Counted from the first letter of the stretch, positions 25,663-35,173 are shown. The stretch is 64,000 nucleotides of DNA from JAVBWI01 sp036677445 (GCA_036677445.1 JAVBWI010000006.1:1-64000), one strand, 5' to 3'. Notes: generated by a model not told the origin, from the letters alone. A program made the numbers and translations.

Positions 25663-25929
25663 ATGGATCTTGTCGGCCTATTGTTTGCTTTTGCTGCAGG
25701 ATTGCTGCTGTTATACCTGCTCGCGTCACTGCTTGTTGTACCGCTCAAGTGGCTAGGCAAGCTGATTATCAGCAGCGTGGTGGGGTTTCTGATACTGGCG
25801 GCGCTGAATTTGGTGGGCGGCGCACTGTTTGGGTTTACCATTGCATTGAACCCCATCAATGCGCTGATTGCAGGCATACTTGGCATTCCCGGCGTTGTGC
25901 TGTTGATCATATTTCGTTTGTTTCTCTAA
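25663..25929 (+). CDS. bofA: Pro-sigma-K processing inhibitor BofA homologue
   Basis: An 88-residue, two-to-three-helix membrane protein (LLFAFAAGLLLLYLLASLLV and a C-terminal helix GILGIPGVVLLIIFRLFL) with the family's GFTIALNPINALIAGILG stretch. In Bacillus BofA holds the SpoIVFB protease inactive in the mother-cell-derived outer forespore membrane until the SpoIVB signal arrives. The presence of bofA supports true endospore formation by the host. Confidence 0.85.
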   Translation: MDLVGLLFAFAAGLLLLYLLASLLVVPLKWLGKLIISSVVGFLILAALNLVGGALFGFTIALNPINALIAGILGIPGVVLLIIFRLFL

Positions 25930-25949
25930 AGTGCGAATGCTCCGAATCC

Positions 25950-25981
25950 GAACCGTTTGGATCACAGGCGGTTCTTTTATT
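25950..25981 (+). terminator. Terminator after bofA
   Basis: GAACCGTTTG and CAGGCGGTTC (two G-U pairs) with loop GATCA, followed by TTTTATTTT. Confidence 0.75.
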
Positions 25982-26033
25982 TTGCAACGACATTTATATA
26001 TTCCACAGTGAGACTTCTTGCAGAAATATATTT

Positions 26034-27245
26034 TCATCGGGCGGCGCCGCCATCACGCGGGTTGACCTCCATATATCTCAAAAAAGCAAGCTGCCATTCC
26101 TTCAAATTCTCTTCGCACGTGTCATACGCAAGATCCTCCTGAATCCTGTCGCTGAGCAGTTGGCGCTCGGCGGGGTGGAGCAGGAAAAACACTTGATCAT
26201 ATTCCTCCTTGTCAAAGCATTCGGCCAACACTTCCGTCAAATCGGCAACGCTATGGATACAACGCTGCAGCATGGCGAGTTTATCGGAAGTATATCTGCA
26301 GGCGGAAAGCTCGGATATCATCTCGCGCAACTCTTCGTCCGGCATCATAGGGCCATCCAAGAATTCGGTTCGCGGCGGCGCAGAGCTCCGCATACAGACA
26401 AACAGCCCCTCCAGCGTACCGAACGTAAGCCGCTGCCGCAGTTGTGCGCAAAACGACAAGGCGGCAGCTTCATAATAACGCACATGCCGCGCATCGGTAA
26501 GCTGCATTCCTTGCAGAACCTCCGTAAGGGAACTTCGTACGGTCGCGTGCATTTCTTTGTCTGTCAGCTGGGATAATTTGCTGTTGAGCGAAGCTGTATC
26601 CGGTTGCGTAAGACACAGCGTGCCATATGCCTTGCCAAGCATCTGTAGTCCAAGGGCGTTGTGCATCACAAGCTCGAATATATTGACCAGCAGCGCCTCA
26701 TACTCGGTACTGTAAGCGCGAAGCAGCGCTTCGATTGCTTCCGAAGTAAAATTGCCGATAAAATTCGCCTCTATCTGCAGCCTTGTGAGATATTCCAACA
26801 TGGCTTCTATTCCGGAAAGTTCCGTGACCGGCGCGGCCAGTGGATAATCAATACTCCCGCCGTCCAGATGCGCGGCAAACTGCACATCATACTGCCGAAA
26901 AAAGAGCGGGATGCCATGCTGCAGCGTGTCCCGGTAAGCCGCATTTGCAGTGGGAAGCATGGATGACTGTAAATCGGTGAGCAGCGCCTTTGCAGCTTTG
27001 ATGTTGCCTTCTTCTATTTTCAGTCCCTTTTGAAAACATGTTTCCACAGACTCTTTTGATAAAAGCATATTCTTATCCGGCCCTTGAACCGGTGACATTT
27101 TGCGGTAGCCGTTCAGGCAATACCGTATGGAAAGCAATATTTGCTCCGCCGTTTCCATCGGCACGGAAGTGCTGTCGCCGCCCGTGAATATGCTCATTCG
27201 CTTTTTGAACAGCAATGCGAGTTCGTCGATTTGGCTCCTATTCAT
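26034..27245 (-). CDS. DUF6179-like protein
   Basis: A 403-residue, mainly helical cytosolic protein with no known catalytic motif. It matches my memory of the DUF6179 family, whose genes sit next to DUF6323 genes as here. It overlaps the upstream gene by four bases (ATGA). Features include an N-terminal helical region with MSIFTGGDSTSVPMETAEQI and a C-terminal EDLAYDTCEENLKEWQLAFL. The function is unknown; the fixed pairing suggests a two-protein complex. Confidence 0.6.
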   Translation of the reverse strand: MNRSQIDELALLFKKRMSIFTGGDSTSVPMETAEQILLSIRYCLNGYRKMSPVQGPDKNMLLSKESVETCFQKGLKIEEGNIKAAKALLTDLQSSMLPTANAAYRDTLQHGIPLFFRQYDVQFAAHLDGGSIDYPLAAPVTELSGIEAMLEYLTRLQIEANFIGNFTSEAIEALLRAYSTEYEALLVNIFELVMHNALGLQMLGKAYGTLCLTQPDTASLNSKLSQLTDKEMHATVRSSLTEVLQGMQLTDARHVRYYEAAALSFCAQLRQRLTFGTLEGLFVCMRSSAPPRTEFLDGPMMPDEELREMISELSACRYTSDKLAMLQRCIHSVADLTEVLAECFDKEEYDQVFFLLHPAERQLLSDRIQEDLAYDTCEENLKEWQLAFLRYMEVNPRDGGAAR

Positions 27246-27676
27246 CTGCTTTCACCATAACGCACCGCGCGGCAGATTTGCTCCAACGCCGTCTCCTGCA
27301 AATACTCGATGGAACCCTGCGCATAGCCGTCGAAATATTCCTTCATAACAGCAATCAGATCATCGTCACCCAATTCCTCCAGCGATTCGTTTTTGAAATA
27401 GTAAAATATCTCCTGCAGCGCCATAAGCGTTTCCACATAATTTTCCTGAAAAATGTAGGGCGAATCGCAGAACGCATAAATGAGCTTGGGCAGTATACCG
27501 CCATCCCACTCGATCCTGCCGTGCGCGGTCAGCATTTGCATGCGGTGTTCCGCAAGCGCAAACGCATCCTCGTCGGAGAGCACAACGCCATACCGCGAGG
27601 TGTATGCGTTGCAGGCTCTAATTTCCAGGCTCGCCTGCCGGTTTTGCATGGCTATAAGGTTTTGCAGTTTATCCAT
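27242..27676 (-). CDS. DUF6323-like protein
   Basis: A 144-residue acidic, helical protein that resembles the DUF6323 family (YGVVLSDEDAFALAEHR near the N-terminus, IYAFCDSPYIFQENYVETL in the middle). It is the first gene of a two-gene operon with the DUF6179-like protein. ATG at 27676 is chosen because GGAGG precedes it. No biochemical role is known. Confidence 0.6.
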   Translation of the reverse strand: MDKLQNLIAMQNRQASLEIRACNAYTSRYGVVLSDEDAFALAEHRMQMLTAHGRIEWDGGILPKLIYAFCDSPYIFQENYVETLMALQEIFYYFKNESLEELGDDDLIAVMKEYFDGYAQGSIEYLQETALEQICRAVRYGESR

Positions 27677-27783
27677 GAACGGTACCTCCTCCAGCTTGGT
27701 AACCGTTAGTATATGCGCCTGAAGAGCACAGTACAAGTCTTGCTTTTTCTTGCATTTTGTGGTATAGTACAAGTGAAAAGAAG

Positions 27784-27814
27784 GCGGCGTACACCGGAAA
27801 AATGTGTACGCCGC
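27784..27814. terminator. Terminator of the leftward lipoprotein gene
   Basis: GCGGCGTACAC (27784-27794) and GTGTACGCCGC (27804-27814). On the minus strand it is followed by CTTCTTTTC. Confidence 0.75.
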
Positions 27815-27843
27815 TTTGCGTTGCTAGCAAGTCTGCATATATC

Positions 27844-28467
27844 TTAAGGCCAGTATACTTGTTCGACGGATATCACAGTTCCGTCTGTGACGTGGACCTT
27901 GTAGAAGAATGAATCCAATACCAGCGAAGAATCAAGCGCATACAGTGCATTCAAATCTGCGATGGTCGCATTGAAGGACTTAACATAGTCATCCATGTTG
28001 CCGTTTTTGTCATACATCAGTTTAAGGGGAAGACCGCTCAAATCGATCGTCCGAAGCTGAGGGTTGGTGTTTTTCTCGATAAACTCGGAATCTGCAAAGT
28101 CTGCTACGACCTTTTCCGCTTCGGCCTGCGAATACCCTTCTTGACTGACCAGCCATTTCACGGCGTCCTTTCCCTGTAACAAATCAAAGTAGTCAAAATC
28201 TGCGTATCCTGTCGATGGATTATAGGAGACCATATAGGCATAGCTTGTATACAGCGCCGGCCCTGTATACGGTGTGGGCGTACCGGCCGCCGGTGTAGCT
28301 GCCGGCAGGAAAGACGAAGCTGACGGCGATGGCATGGGGCTGGCGGTGCTTATTGCAGTAGCCGCGGGCGTTGCGGTGACGGGGGAAACAGGTACCGCGT
28401 ATATCTTGACACAGGCGGCCAGCAGCAGGGGGATGAGCAGGCAAAACAATACGGCAATCTTTTTCAT
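27844..28467 (-). CDS. Putative lipoprotein with Pro/Ala/Thr-rich linker
   Basis: A 207-residue protein with a signal peptide and lipobox LLAAC at 15-19, a long low-complexity linker (about 28-66) and a C-terminal globular domain of about 140 residues with aromatic residues (TSYAYMVSYNPSTGYADFDY). No family is recognised. It is monocistronic. The region 28468-28744 upstream contains possible promoter-like AT-rich stretches but no gene I can support. Confidence 0.65.
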   Translation of the reverse strand: MKKIAVLFCLLIPLLLAACVKIYAVPVSPVTATPAATAISTASPMPSPSASSFLPAATPAAGTPTPYTGPALYTSYAYMVSYNPSTGYADFDYFDLLQGKDAVKWLVSQEGYSQAEAEKVVADFADSEFIEKNTNPQLRTIDLSGLPLKLMYDKNGNMDDYVKSFNATIADLNALYALDSSLVLDSFFYKVHVTDGTVISVEQVYWP

Positions 28468-28744
28468 AGAAGACTTCTCCTTGTCATAATGTGTTAAAGT
28501 GCCATAGACAGGGACGTGTATTGTGGAAATATTATACTACGGACTGCCGACCTATGCATTAAAAAAATGGAACTTTGGGCGCAATTCAATATGCCGGTAA
28601 AGTGATGCATCTTTTTCCAAGTATATTTTTATATGGGCGATATGAATGTTGCGGCGACGGCTGTTAATTCCGTACAGAGTGGGAATGATAGTGAATAGCA
28701 CGTCGATCCCAAATGGATCGCGCTATGCAGGCAGGGGAGGCTAA

Positions 28745-31123
28745 ATGACATTGCGCAAAGACAAACAAAAAGATAAAACCCAGAGCAAAGAAAAGCGCCT
28801 GCGCCGCAGGCGGATTTTGAAGCGTACGCTGCTGGGGTTAACGCTCATCTGTCTGTCCTTTGTATTATTTGGGGCAGTGTATGTTTTGCGGTTGGATGCA
28901 TGGAGGGAGTTTGACCCTGAACGCATACTCGGCGCGCCGCAGTCGTTGCTGATATATGATGCCGAGGGCGAGCAGGTCAGTTGTCTTTCCGCGCAGGAAA
29001 CACGCATTGCCATACCGCTCGAGCAAGTACCGCAGTATGTGCGGCAAGCGTTTATTTCTGCGGAGGACGCGCGGTTTTATGAGCATATCGGCGTGGATTT
29101 CATTCGCATACTGGGCGCGGCGTGGGAGGATATCAAAGCCGGGGGCTATGTGCAAGGCGCATCCACCATCAGCCAGCAATTGGTCAAGCTTAGTCATTTG
29201 ACCGCCGAAAAGGTTATGACCCGCAAACTGGAAGAGGCGGTGCTCGCCTATCAAATGGAGCAGCAGTTCTCCAAGGATCAAATATTGGAGATGTATTTGA
29301 ACTACGTGTATTTCGGCGGCGGCTTTTACGGAATCGAAGCGGCGGCGCGCGGATACTTTGGCGTACACGCAAGCGAACTCACAGTGGCGCAGGGTGCGAT
29401 GCTGGCGGGCATACTCAAGTCGCCCTCCAGGTATGCGCCGCATTTGAATATGGAGGCGAGCACGGAACGAAGGAATCTGGTACTGCGGCTGATGGAAGAG
29501 TACGGATATTTGGATTCGGCGGCCTGTACGGCGGCGCAGGCGGAGACGGTCGTGCTTAATAACAGCTTGCGGCAGGAGCACCGCGGATATTATATCGACC
29601 TTGCGCTGGAGCAGGCCTGCGCGGTACTGGATGTTTCCATGTCGGAACTGCTGACCGACGGCTACCGCATACAGACCGCGATGGACAGCGAACTACAGGC
29701 CTATTGCGAAACCATATTGCAGGACGATGCGCATTTTCCGGAGGAAGCGAAGGATGCGCAGGCGGCGCTTGTGGTGGTGGACGTGGATACCGGCGGTGTT
29801 GCGGCGCTTATGGGCGGCAGGGAAAGCACGACCGCCTTGGGGTACAATCGCGCAACACGCATACGGCGGCAGCCTGGCTCCGTCATAAAGCCTATCATCG
29901 CCTATGCACCCGCGCTGGAAAACTACCGTTATACGACCGTTACCATGCTGCTTGACGAGCCGACAGATTTCAACGGTTATCAACCGGAAAACTTCGGCCA
30001 AAAATATCACGGATGGGTAACGTTACGCGAAGCTGTGTCGGATTCCCTCAACGTGCCCGCCGTTAAGGTGCTTTCGAGCATAGGTGTAGAAACAGGCAAA
30101 CGCTTTGCCCAAGAGGTGGGCATCACATTCGATGGGCAGGATAACAGTCTGGCGCTCGCTCTTGGCGGTTTCACGTACGGGGTATCGCCCTATCAGATTG
30201 CGGGGGCGTATGCGACCTTTGCTTCGGGCGGACTATATTCGACCCCATCTTTAATATCGTCCATTACAGACAGCGAGGGAGAAGCGCTTTTTACCTATAC
30301 GCCTGAAAAAAACCGTGTGATGAGCGAGGCGAATGCGTATATACTCAACGACATGCTGCAAAGCGCAATCAAGGAAGGCACCGGTCACAGGCTGGGTGAA
30401 CTGGAATTTGCGCTGGCCGGGAAAACGGGCACTACGGGCGAAGGAGAAGGCAATCGGGACGCCTGGATGGCGGCATATAATCCGGAATATGCCGCAGCAG
30501 TATGGATGGGTTATGACGATTCCGCCGATGGCCGCACATTGCCGCATGCGGCTACAGGCGGCACATATCCTGCCATGATACTTTCCGACATATTCACTAA
30601 GCTTTACGAAGGGAAAGCAGCGCCGGCATTCGCTATGCCGGAAGGCGTTTTGGAGGTAAAGCTGGATGCCTATACATTGGAAAACGCGCATGTGGCCACG
30701 CTTGCAAGCGCGCTGACGCCGTCGTCTTCCGTCGTGCGTGAAGTGTTTGCAGCGGGAACGGAACCAAACAATATGAACGAATACTGGATCATACCATCGC
30801 CCCCCGCATCGTTTGCTGCAGAATTGAACGAGGATGGGTTGCCTGCGCTTACCTTCCAGCCAAAAGAGAGCTTTGTGCTTTACCGTCTATATCGCGAGGA
30901 TCGACAGGGCAGCACGCAAATGCTTGGCGAGTGGCCGGGCAGCAATGGTACGGTGTACTATTCCGATACAAGCGCGCAAGCCGGGGAAACCTACACTTAT
31001 TATATTATTCCGGCCCACCCGCAGCTGGAAATCGGTGGAAAACAAGTGGTTGGCCCTTCCTCAAAACGGATAGAGCTTAAAATACCAACGAATCCGTTTA
31101 TTGCGAATGGGGAAGGGGAGTAA
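28745..31123 (+). CDS. Class A penicillin-binding protein (PBP1A-like)
   Basis: A 792-residue bifunctional peptidoglycan synthase: short basic cytosolic tail, one membrane helix (about 29-50), GT51 glycosyltransferase domain with catalytic E107 in SAEDARFYEH and the QGASTISQQLVK motif, then the transpeptidase with S379-x-x-K (GSVIKP), S434-L-N and K560-T-G. After residue 680 a fibronectin-III-like domain follows (FVLYRLYREDRQG, TYTYYIIPAHP). It builds and cross-links glycan strands at the outer face of the membrane. Start ATG at 28745 follows GGGGAGG. Confidence 0.94.
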   Translation: MTLRKDKQKDKTQSKEKRLRRRRILKRTLLGLTLICLSFVLFGAVYVLRLDAWREFDPERILGAPQSLLIYDAEGEQVSCLSAQETRIAIPLEQVPQYVRQAFISAEDARFYEHIGVDFIRILGAAWEDIKAGGYVQGASTISQQLVKLSHLTAEKVMTRKLEEAVLAYQMEQQFSKDQILEMYLNYVYFGGGFYGIEAAARGYFGVHASELTVAQGAMLAGILKSPSRYAPHLNMEASTERRNLVLRLMEEYGYLDSAACTAAQAETVVLNNSLRQEHRGYYIDLALEQACAVLDVSMSELLTDGYRIQTAMDSELQAYCETILQDDAHFPEEAKDAQAALVVVDVDTGGVAALMGGRESTTALGYNRATRIRRQPGSVIKPIIAYAPALENYRYTTVTMLLDEPTDFNGYQPENFGQKYHGWVTLREAVSDSLNVPAVKVLSSIGVETGKRFAQEVGITFDGQDNSLALALGGFTYGVSPYQIAGAYATFASGGLYSTPSLISSITDSEGEALFTYTPEKNRVMSEANAYILNDMLQSAIKEGTGHRLGELEFALAGKTGTTGEGEGNRDAWMAAYNPEYAAAVWMGYDDSADGRTLPHAATGGTYPAMILSDIFTKLYEGKAAPAFAMPEGVLEVKLDAYTLENAHVATLASALTPSSSVVREVFAAGTEPNNMNEYWIIPSPPASFAAELNEDGLPALTFQPKESFVLYRLYREDRQGSTQMLGEWPGSNGTVYYSDTSAQAGETYTYYIIPAHPQLEIGGKQVVGPSSKRIELKIPTNPFIANGEGE

Positions 31124-31185
31124 AGGTTGTTTTGCTCTATGGATTTTGCCGCCGGAACGGCTTGCAGCATAACCCTATATCATAT

Positions 31186-31203
31186 ATACTATAGATATAG
31201 TAT
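31186..31203. promoter_or_regulatory. Perfect palindrome upstream of the GntR gene
   Basis: ATACTATA, GA, TATAGTAT. It lies about 125 bases before the regulator start. AT-rich palindromes are typical FCD/GntR operators, so autoregulation is a reasonable inference, not shown. Confidence 0.4.
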
Positions 31204-31326
31204 TTTCCCAATATGTTCATCCATCATTTTGTGCGTAAAGACGCGTACAGGCAAACGATATATAAAAAGCATGTGGAATACGATGGAATAGGGGGATGCG
31301 CGCCACGTGTTGGCGTCGCGATAGCT

Positions 31327-32010
31327 ATGAAAGAGCATGTCACTTTGGATCTGGGGCAGATTGCGAGCGAGATGCAGCCGCGCTCCATGGCGGCGAGAGA
31401 TTGGGTGTTTCAGGTGCTGCGCGCGGCGATTGTTCGCGGTATATTGCCGGGAGGAATGCCGCTTAGGCAGGATGAGATATCGGCGGCACTCAGCGTGAGT
31501 CATATCCCCGTACGAGAGGCCTTCCGTCAGCTTGAAGCGCAGGGGCTGGTACGCATTTACCCCAACCGCGGCGCGATCGTAACAAAATTGACGCTCGAAG
31601 AGATGGAAGACATTATGGACGTACGCGCTTTGCTTGAAGTAGGCGCGCTTCGCGTTGCTATCCCTATTATGACAATCGAGACCATTGAGACTGCCCAAGC
31701 TATTATCAACGATTCACTGCTGGAGACATCGCCTAACCGTCTGGAGGAGCTGAATTCCTGCTTCCATTTCACGTTATACGAGCCGGTGCAGAATCAAATG
31801 CTGTTCCGGCTGATCGAGCAGATGCACGCGAACGTCGACCGCTACATCCGCGTATATTACAGCGAACCGGTGTATTACGAGGAAACCAAGCGGCAGCATG
31901 CCGAACTGCTGGATGCATGCAGGGCGCACGATACAGAACGTGCCTGCGCGATACTGCACGAGCATATCTCCAGTACCAAAGCATTGCTGGAGCCCCGCCT
32001 GAACGATTGA
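31327..32010 (+). CDS. GntR-family regulator with FCD domain
   Basis: A 227-residue transcription factor with an N-terminal winged helix (GILPGGMPLRQDEISAALSV, then HIPVREAFRQLEAQGLV) and an all-helical FCD effector domain that contains the metal-ligand-type residues D-x-x-x-R (DVRALLE) and two later histidines (HFTLYEP and RQHAELLDACR). FCD regulators usually sense organic acids. ATG at 31327 is the first residue that gives a normal-length domain, though its ribosome binding site is weak; GTG at 31273 is possible. Confidence 0.88.
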   Translation: MKEHVTLDLGQIASEMQPRSMAARDWVFQVLRAAIVRGILPGGMPLRQDEISAALSVSHIPVREAFRQLEAQGLVRIYPNRGAIVTKLTLEEMEDIMDVRALLEVGALRVAIPIMTIETIETAQAIINDSLLETSPNRLEELNSCFHFTLYEPVQNQMLFRLIEQMHANVDRYIRVYYSEPVYYEETKRQHAELLDACRAHDTERACAILHEHISSTKALLEPRLND

Positions 32011-32038
32011 GTATAAACCAGCATAGTGCAACAAAAAG

Positions 32039-32079
32039 AGCTCCTTTTGCGTCATAAAGACAAAAAAGGAGCTTTTGTT
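32039..32079 (+). terminator. Terminator overlapping the next gene's ribosome binding site
   Basis: AGCTCCTTTT (32039-32048) pairs with AAAAGGAGCT (32064-32073) and is followed by TTTGTT. The 3' arm contains AAGGAG, which is the ribosome binding site of the gene at 32080. Transcripts that read through would hide this site. Confidence 0.65.
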
Positions 32080-33921
32080 ATGAAGCGCATATTGGTAGTA
32101 GTATTTGTAATATTGCTGCTGTTTATGGCATTCCCATCCTTGGCGGAGACTGGCGAAGGAGAAACAATCACGGTCGATACCCATGGGAAGCTGGTATCCG
32201 GCGGCGCGATAAGAACGGGTCAAGCCGTTCGTTACCTATCCGCCGATACAAACGCGGAAATCGACGCACTCATCAAAAAGGCGGCGCTTATTATACGGTG
32301 TGTTGTAGAATATGCGCCGCAAACGCCGCCGCAGAAGCTGAAAAACGGCGGTATCCAGGAACATTCGCTGCAGCTAAGCTTTTTGTATAAGGGTAAGACC
32401 TACGGCGGTTCAGAATTCTGGCTGGATATTGACCGTACGAAATTCCTGCCCGGCAAGCAGGTCGACCTCAGGGCTGGCGACCGTGTGCTGCTGTTTTTGG
32501 GGCAGGAAGATGATAACGGTTCCCTGGAACCGCTTTATTTTGCTTATGATAGCGCGACCAACGACGCCGCAGGCAACGAAGCCTATGCGCGGGTGCTTGA
32601 CCGAGTAGAGCAAAAATGTAAAAAGCAGCTTTTCTTTTCCGATGACGCCGGTATGGTTTACGGCATGGAAAAGGGAACCCCGGGCGCGCGCTTTGTATTT
32701 CCCACCGCGTCGGTGACGGATAAGACCTTGTATTGGCTCGGCCAATCCGGTGCGAAGAGGGTAACCATCTACCACTTTCAAAATGAAAAGGATTTCGCAG
32801 TCTGCTTTGATATGGTTAAGGGCTATGGGCTAAGCTATAAAGGGCAGCTCGTATATCCTGATTCCAATATTCCCTACACCTGGTACGTAAACAAAGAAGC
32901 GTATGTGCTGGCACTGTACTGCGGCACAAATGAGGATATGCATCGTGACGCGGGTGAAAAAGCTTTTACGGCTTTGGACGGATTTTCTGTTCTGAGCGGC
33001 TATTTTAAAGATAATGTGCATACCCAATATCCTTTTGATCCCGTTTTTAAGAACAGGGCGGGAGAGACGGTCGTGATTTCTCCCCCGCCGGTCAAGCATG
33101 TCGGTACAATACGTGAGGTGCTCCAAAATACCGACGGGGTTTGTATTGCCAAAGTAAAAAAGGCGCCTGTGTGGCCTGAAAATAGCAACCGAATGCTTAT
33201 GGAAGATTTTACTGCGCTCTCTCTCAAAATGAAATATGAGCTTGAAGTGTTGGAAGAAATCAAAAACGCGGGGACGGGATATATAACAATCTTCGCAGAG
33301 CCCGGCAGGCTGGCGGAAGGCAGAACCTACTTGCTGTTCCTTAGGGAAGGGATATCTGCGGACGGAGAAGACTATTGCGCCATGCTTGCGTCCGGCGGAG
33401 CGGGCCCCTTTGCGCTGGAACTGGACGATCACGGCCGTGTGCTGCCGTTGTACCAATACGGCATGAAAGCCATACAGTCAAAGGAAGCATTTCTTAAAAC
33501 GCTGCAGCGCAACAGGTATTATAAAGCCGTACCGGCGGATCATATGCAGCGTATGGTGCGGGAACTCCCCGCGCTGGCGGATGTCGGCGCGGAAGCCTTT
33601 GCATTTATAGGGGAAGTGGTACCGCCCGGAGGGGGCGGCAGGCCCGACGGCACACATGTATACTGCGCGGAGTTGAAGCTCCGCAAGGGCGTGCAAGCGC
33701 TTGAGTTTCAGTATTTCCCCTCTCCCGAAGCAGCACGAAAACGATGCGAGGCCATAAAGAAAAACGGCTCCGGCGGCAACATGCGGTATTATTCGCGTGG
33801 ATATATCGTCGCTACGTACCACGGTCTGCAGGCGGATGAAAAGCAAACGGAGGCGCTTGTCAAACTGGATACGAAGATTTGTGTGGCGCTCACATCATAT
33901 TTTGGCGAGCCAATCATGTAG
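32080..33921 (+). CDS. Large secreted protein of unknown function
   Basis: A 613-residue protein with a clear signal peptide (MKRILVVVFVILLLF, cleavage after SLA near residue 22) and no membrane anchor or lipobox. The mature part has mixed composition, with at least two segments of the type DRVLLFLGQEDDNG and GRTYLLFLREGI, which suggests duplicated beta-rich domains near 120-150 and 405-440. No family is recognised. It is downstream of the GntR regulator and may be controlled by the hairpin that covers its ribosome binding site. Confidence 0.65.
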   Translation: MKRILVVVFVILLLFMAFPSLAETGEGETITVDTHGKLVSGGAIRTGQAVRYLSADTNAEIDALIKKAALIIRCVVEYAPQTPPQKLKNGGIQEHSLQLSFLYKGKTYGGSEFWLDIDRTKFLPGKQVDLRAGDRVLLFLGQEDDNGSLEPLYFAYDSATNDAAGNEAYARVLDRVEQKCKKQLFFSDDAGMVYGMEKGTPGARFVFPTASVTDKTLYWLGQSGAKRVTIYHFQNEKDFAVCFDMVKGYGLSYKGQLVYPDSNIPYTWYVNKEAYVLALYCGTNEDMHRDAGEKAFTALDGFSVLSGYFKDNVHTQYPFDPVFKNRAGETVVISPPPVKHVGTIREVLQNTDGVCIAKVKKAPVWPENSNRMLMEDFTALSLKMKYELEVLEEIKNAGTGYITIFAEPGRLAEGRTYLLFLREGISADGEDYCAMLASGGAGPFALELDDHGRVLPLYQYGMKAIQSKEAFLKTLQRNRYYKAVPADHMQRMVRELPALADVGAEAFAFIGEVVPPGGGGRPDGTHVYCAELKLRKGVQALEFQYFPSPEAARKRCEAIKKNGSGGNMRYYSRGYIVATYHGLQADEKQTEALVKLDTKICVALTSYFGEPIM

Positions 33922-34002
33922 CCGACATTAAGATATTGAAAATAACCCATTCTGAATCCAAGAGGAGAGACTGCAAATAACAACCTGCGCAAAGCACCTG
34001 TG

Positions 34003-35076
34003 TTACAAATTCACGATTTCTTTGATGGTGATGTGGAGCGTGGAAAAATCCTGGGCCAGGTTTATGAACTCATCGGTCGGCTTTTTATCTCGTATGAGCC
34101 GTATCCTGGGGCGCAGGCAGGCGGATTCAAAGTTATTCACAACGATGCCGATGTCCCCGGTGCTAAGCTTCACACAGGTACCGATGGGGTAGGGCGCTAT
34201 CCGCCGTGTGAACGCCGCGACGATGTCGGGATCAAACATGGTGTTGTAACCGCACATAATGTATTCCATGGCGTCGGAGGGAAGCATGGCGCGCCGGTAT
34301 GGTCTGTCGGAAACAAGCGCATCGTACACGTCTACGATGCAGACGATACGGCTGTTGATGTGTATCTGATTGCCCGAGAGGCCGGAGGGGTAACCGCATC
34401 CGCTATATTGCTCGTGGTGGGTAAGCGCGACCAGCTTCGCCTCTTCCGGCAGGCCCTTGTTCGCGCAAAGATAATTGTACCCTAAAAGGCTGTGCCGGTG
34501 GGCCTGCTCAAGCTCTTCCGGCGTGAGTTTTCCGGGCTTGTTGATGATCTTTTTATCGATAAATACCTTTCCGATATCATGCATCAGCGCGCCCATGGTC
34601 AGGTCATTGAGCGCACGCGGGCTGAAGCCGAGCACCGTGCCCAGCACACACGAAAGCACGGCCACGTTGATGCTGTGGCTGAACGTATAATCGTCATATG
34701 TGCGAATATCCACAACGTTGACCATGGCGTTGCGGTTATGCATGATCTCTTCAACGATATTACTGATAACGTCCCTGAGTCTGTCTGTATTGGATAAAGA
34801 CCGGCGTCCAAAGCTGGATTCCGCATCCACGAACATGGCGCGGACCTCGCGTTTGGCCTTTTGCTTTAACTCGTCGCTGATGACGTGCGCGATTTGGATA
34901 TCCGCAGATATATCGTCGTCGATATATACGCCCTGAAAGCCAAGCTGACGAATCTTGAGAATTTGCGAGGCGGTAAGCGCAACGCCTTTGCGAAGAAGAA
35001 GGCGGTTCTTATCTAACACAAGATTGTTGGCAAGTATTTGTCCTACGCGCAAACAGTTCGCGGGAATATATCTCAT
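34003..35076 (-). CDS. HD-GYP domain protein, probable c-di-GMP phosphodiesterase
   Basis: A 357-residue protein with an N-terminal domain (1-100) of the DUF3391 or similar type, then HD-GYP: SHSINVAVLSCVLG, MHDIGKVFIDKKI, HRHSLLGY, HHEQYSGCGYPSGLSG, with the GYP triad intact. It is expected to cleave c-di-GMP to pGpG or GMP. It closes the leftward chemotaxis operon, and a PilZ receptor is encoded in the same island, so it is likely to tune motility. ATG at 35076 follows GGGAG. Confidence 0.9.
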   Translation of the reverse strand: MRYIPANCLRVGQILANNLVLDKNRLLLRKGVALTASQILKIRQLGFQGVYIDDDISADIQIAHVISDELKQKAKREVRAMFVDAESSFGRRSLSNTDRLRDVISNIVEEIMHNRNAMVNVVDIRTYDDYTFSHSINVAVLSCVLGTVLGFSPRALNDLTMGALMHDIGKVFIDKKIINKPGKLTPEELEQAHRHSLLGYNYLCANKGLPEEAKLVALTHHEQYSGCGYPSGLSGNQIHINSRIVCIVDVYDALVSDRPYRRAMLPSDAMEYIMCGYNTMFDPDIVAAFTRRIAPYPIGTCVKLSTGDIGIVVNNFESACLRPRIRLIRDKKPTDEFINLAQDFSTLHITIKEIVNL

Positions 35077-35173
35077 GCTGGTCTCCCTTGTACATGGATG
35101 TTGCACATATATCGCTCATCGCAGAACTGAACACGTCCAATGCGATGAATAGAATACGGACGCATCACTTATT

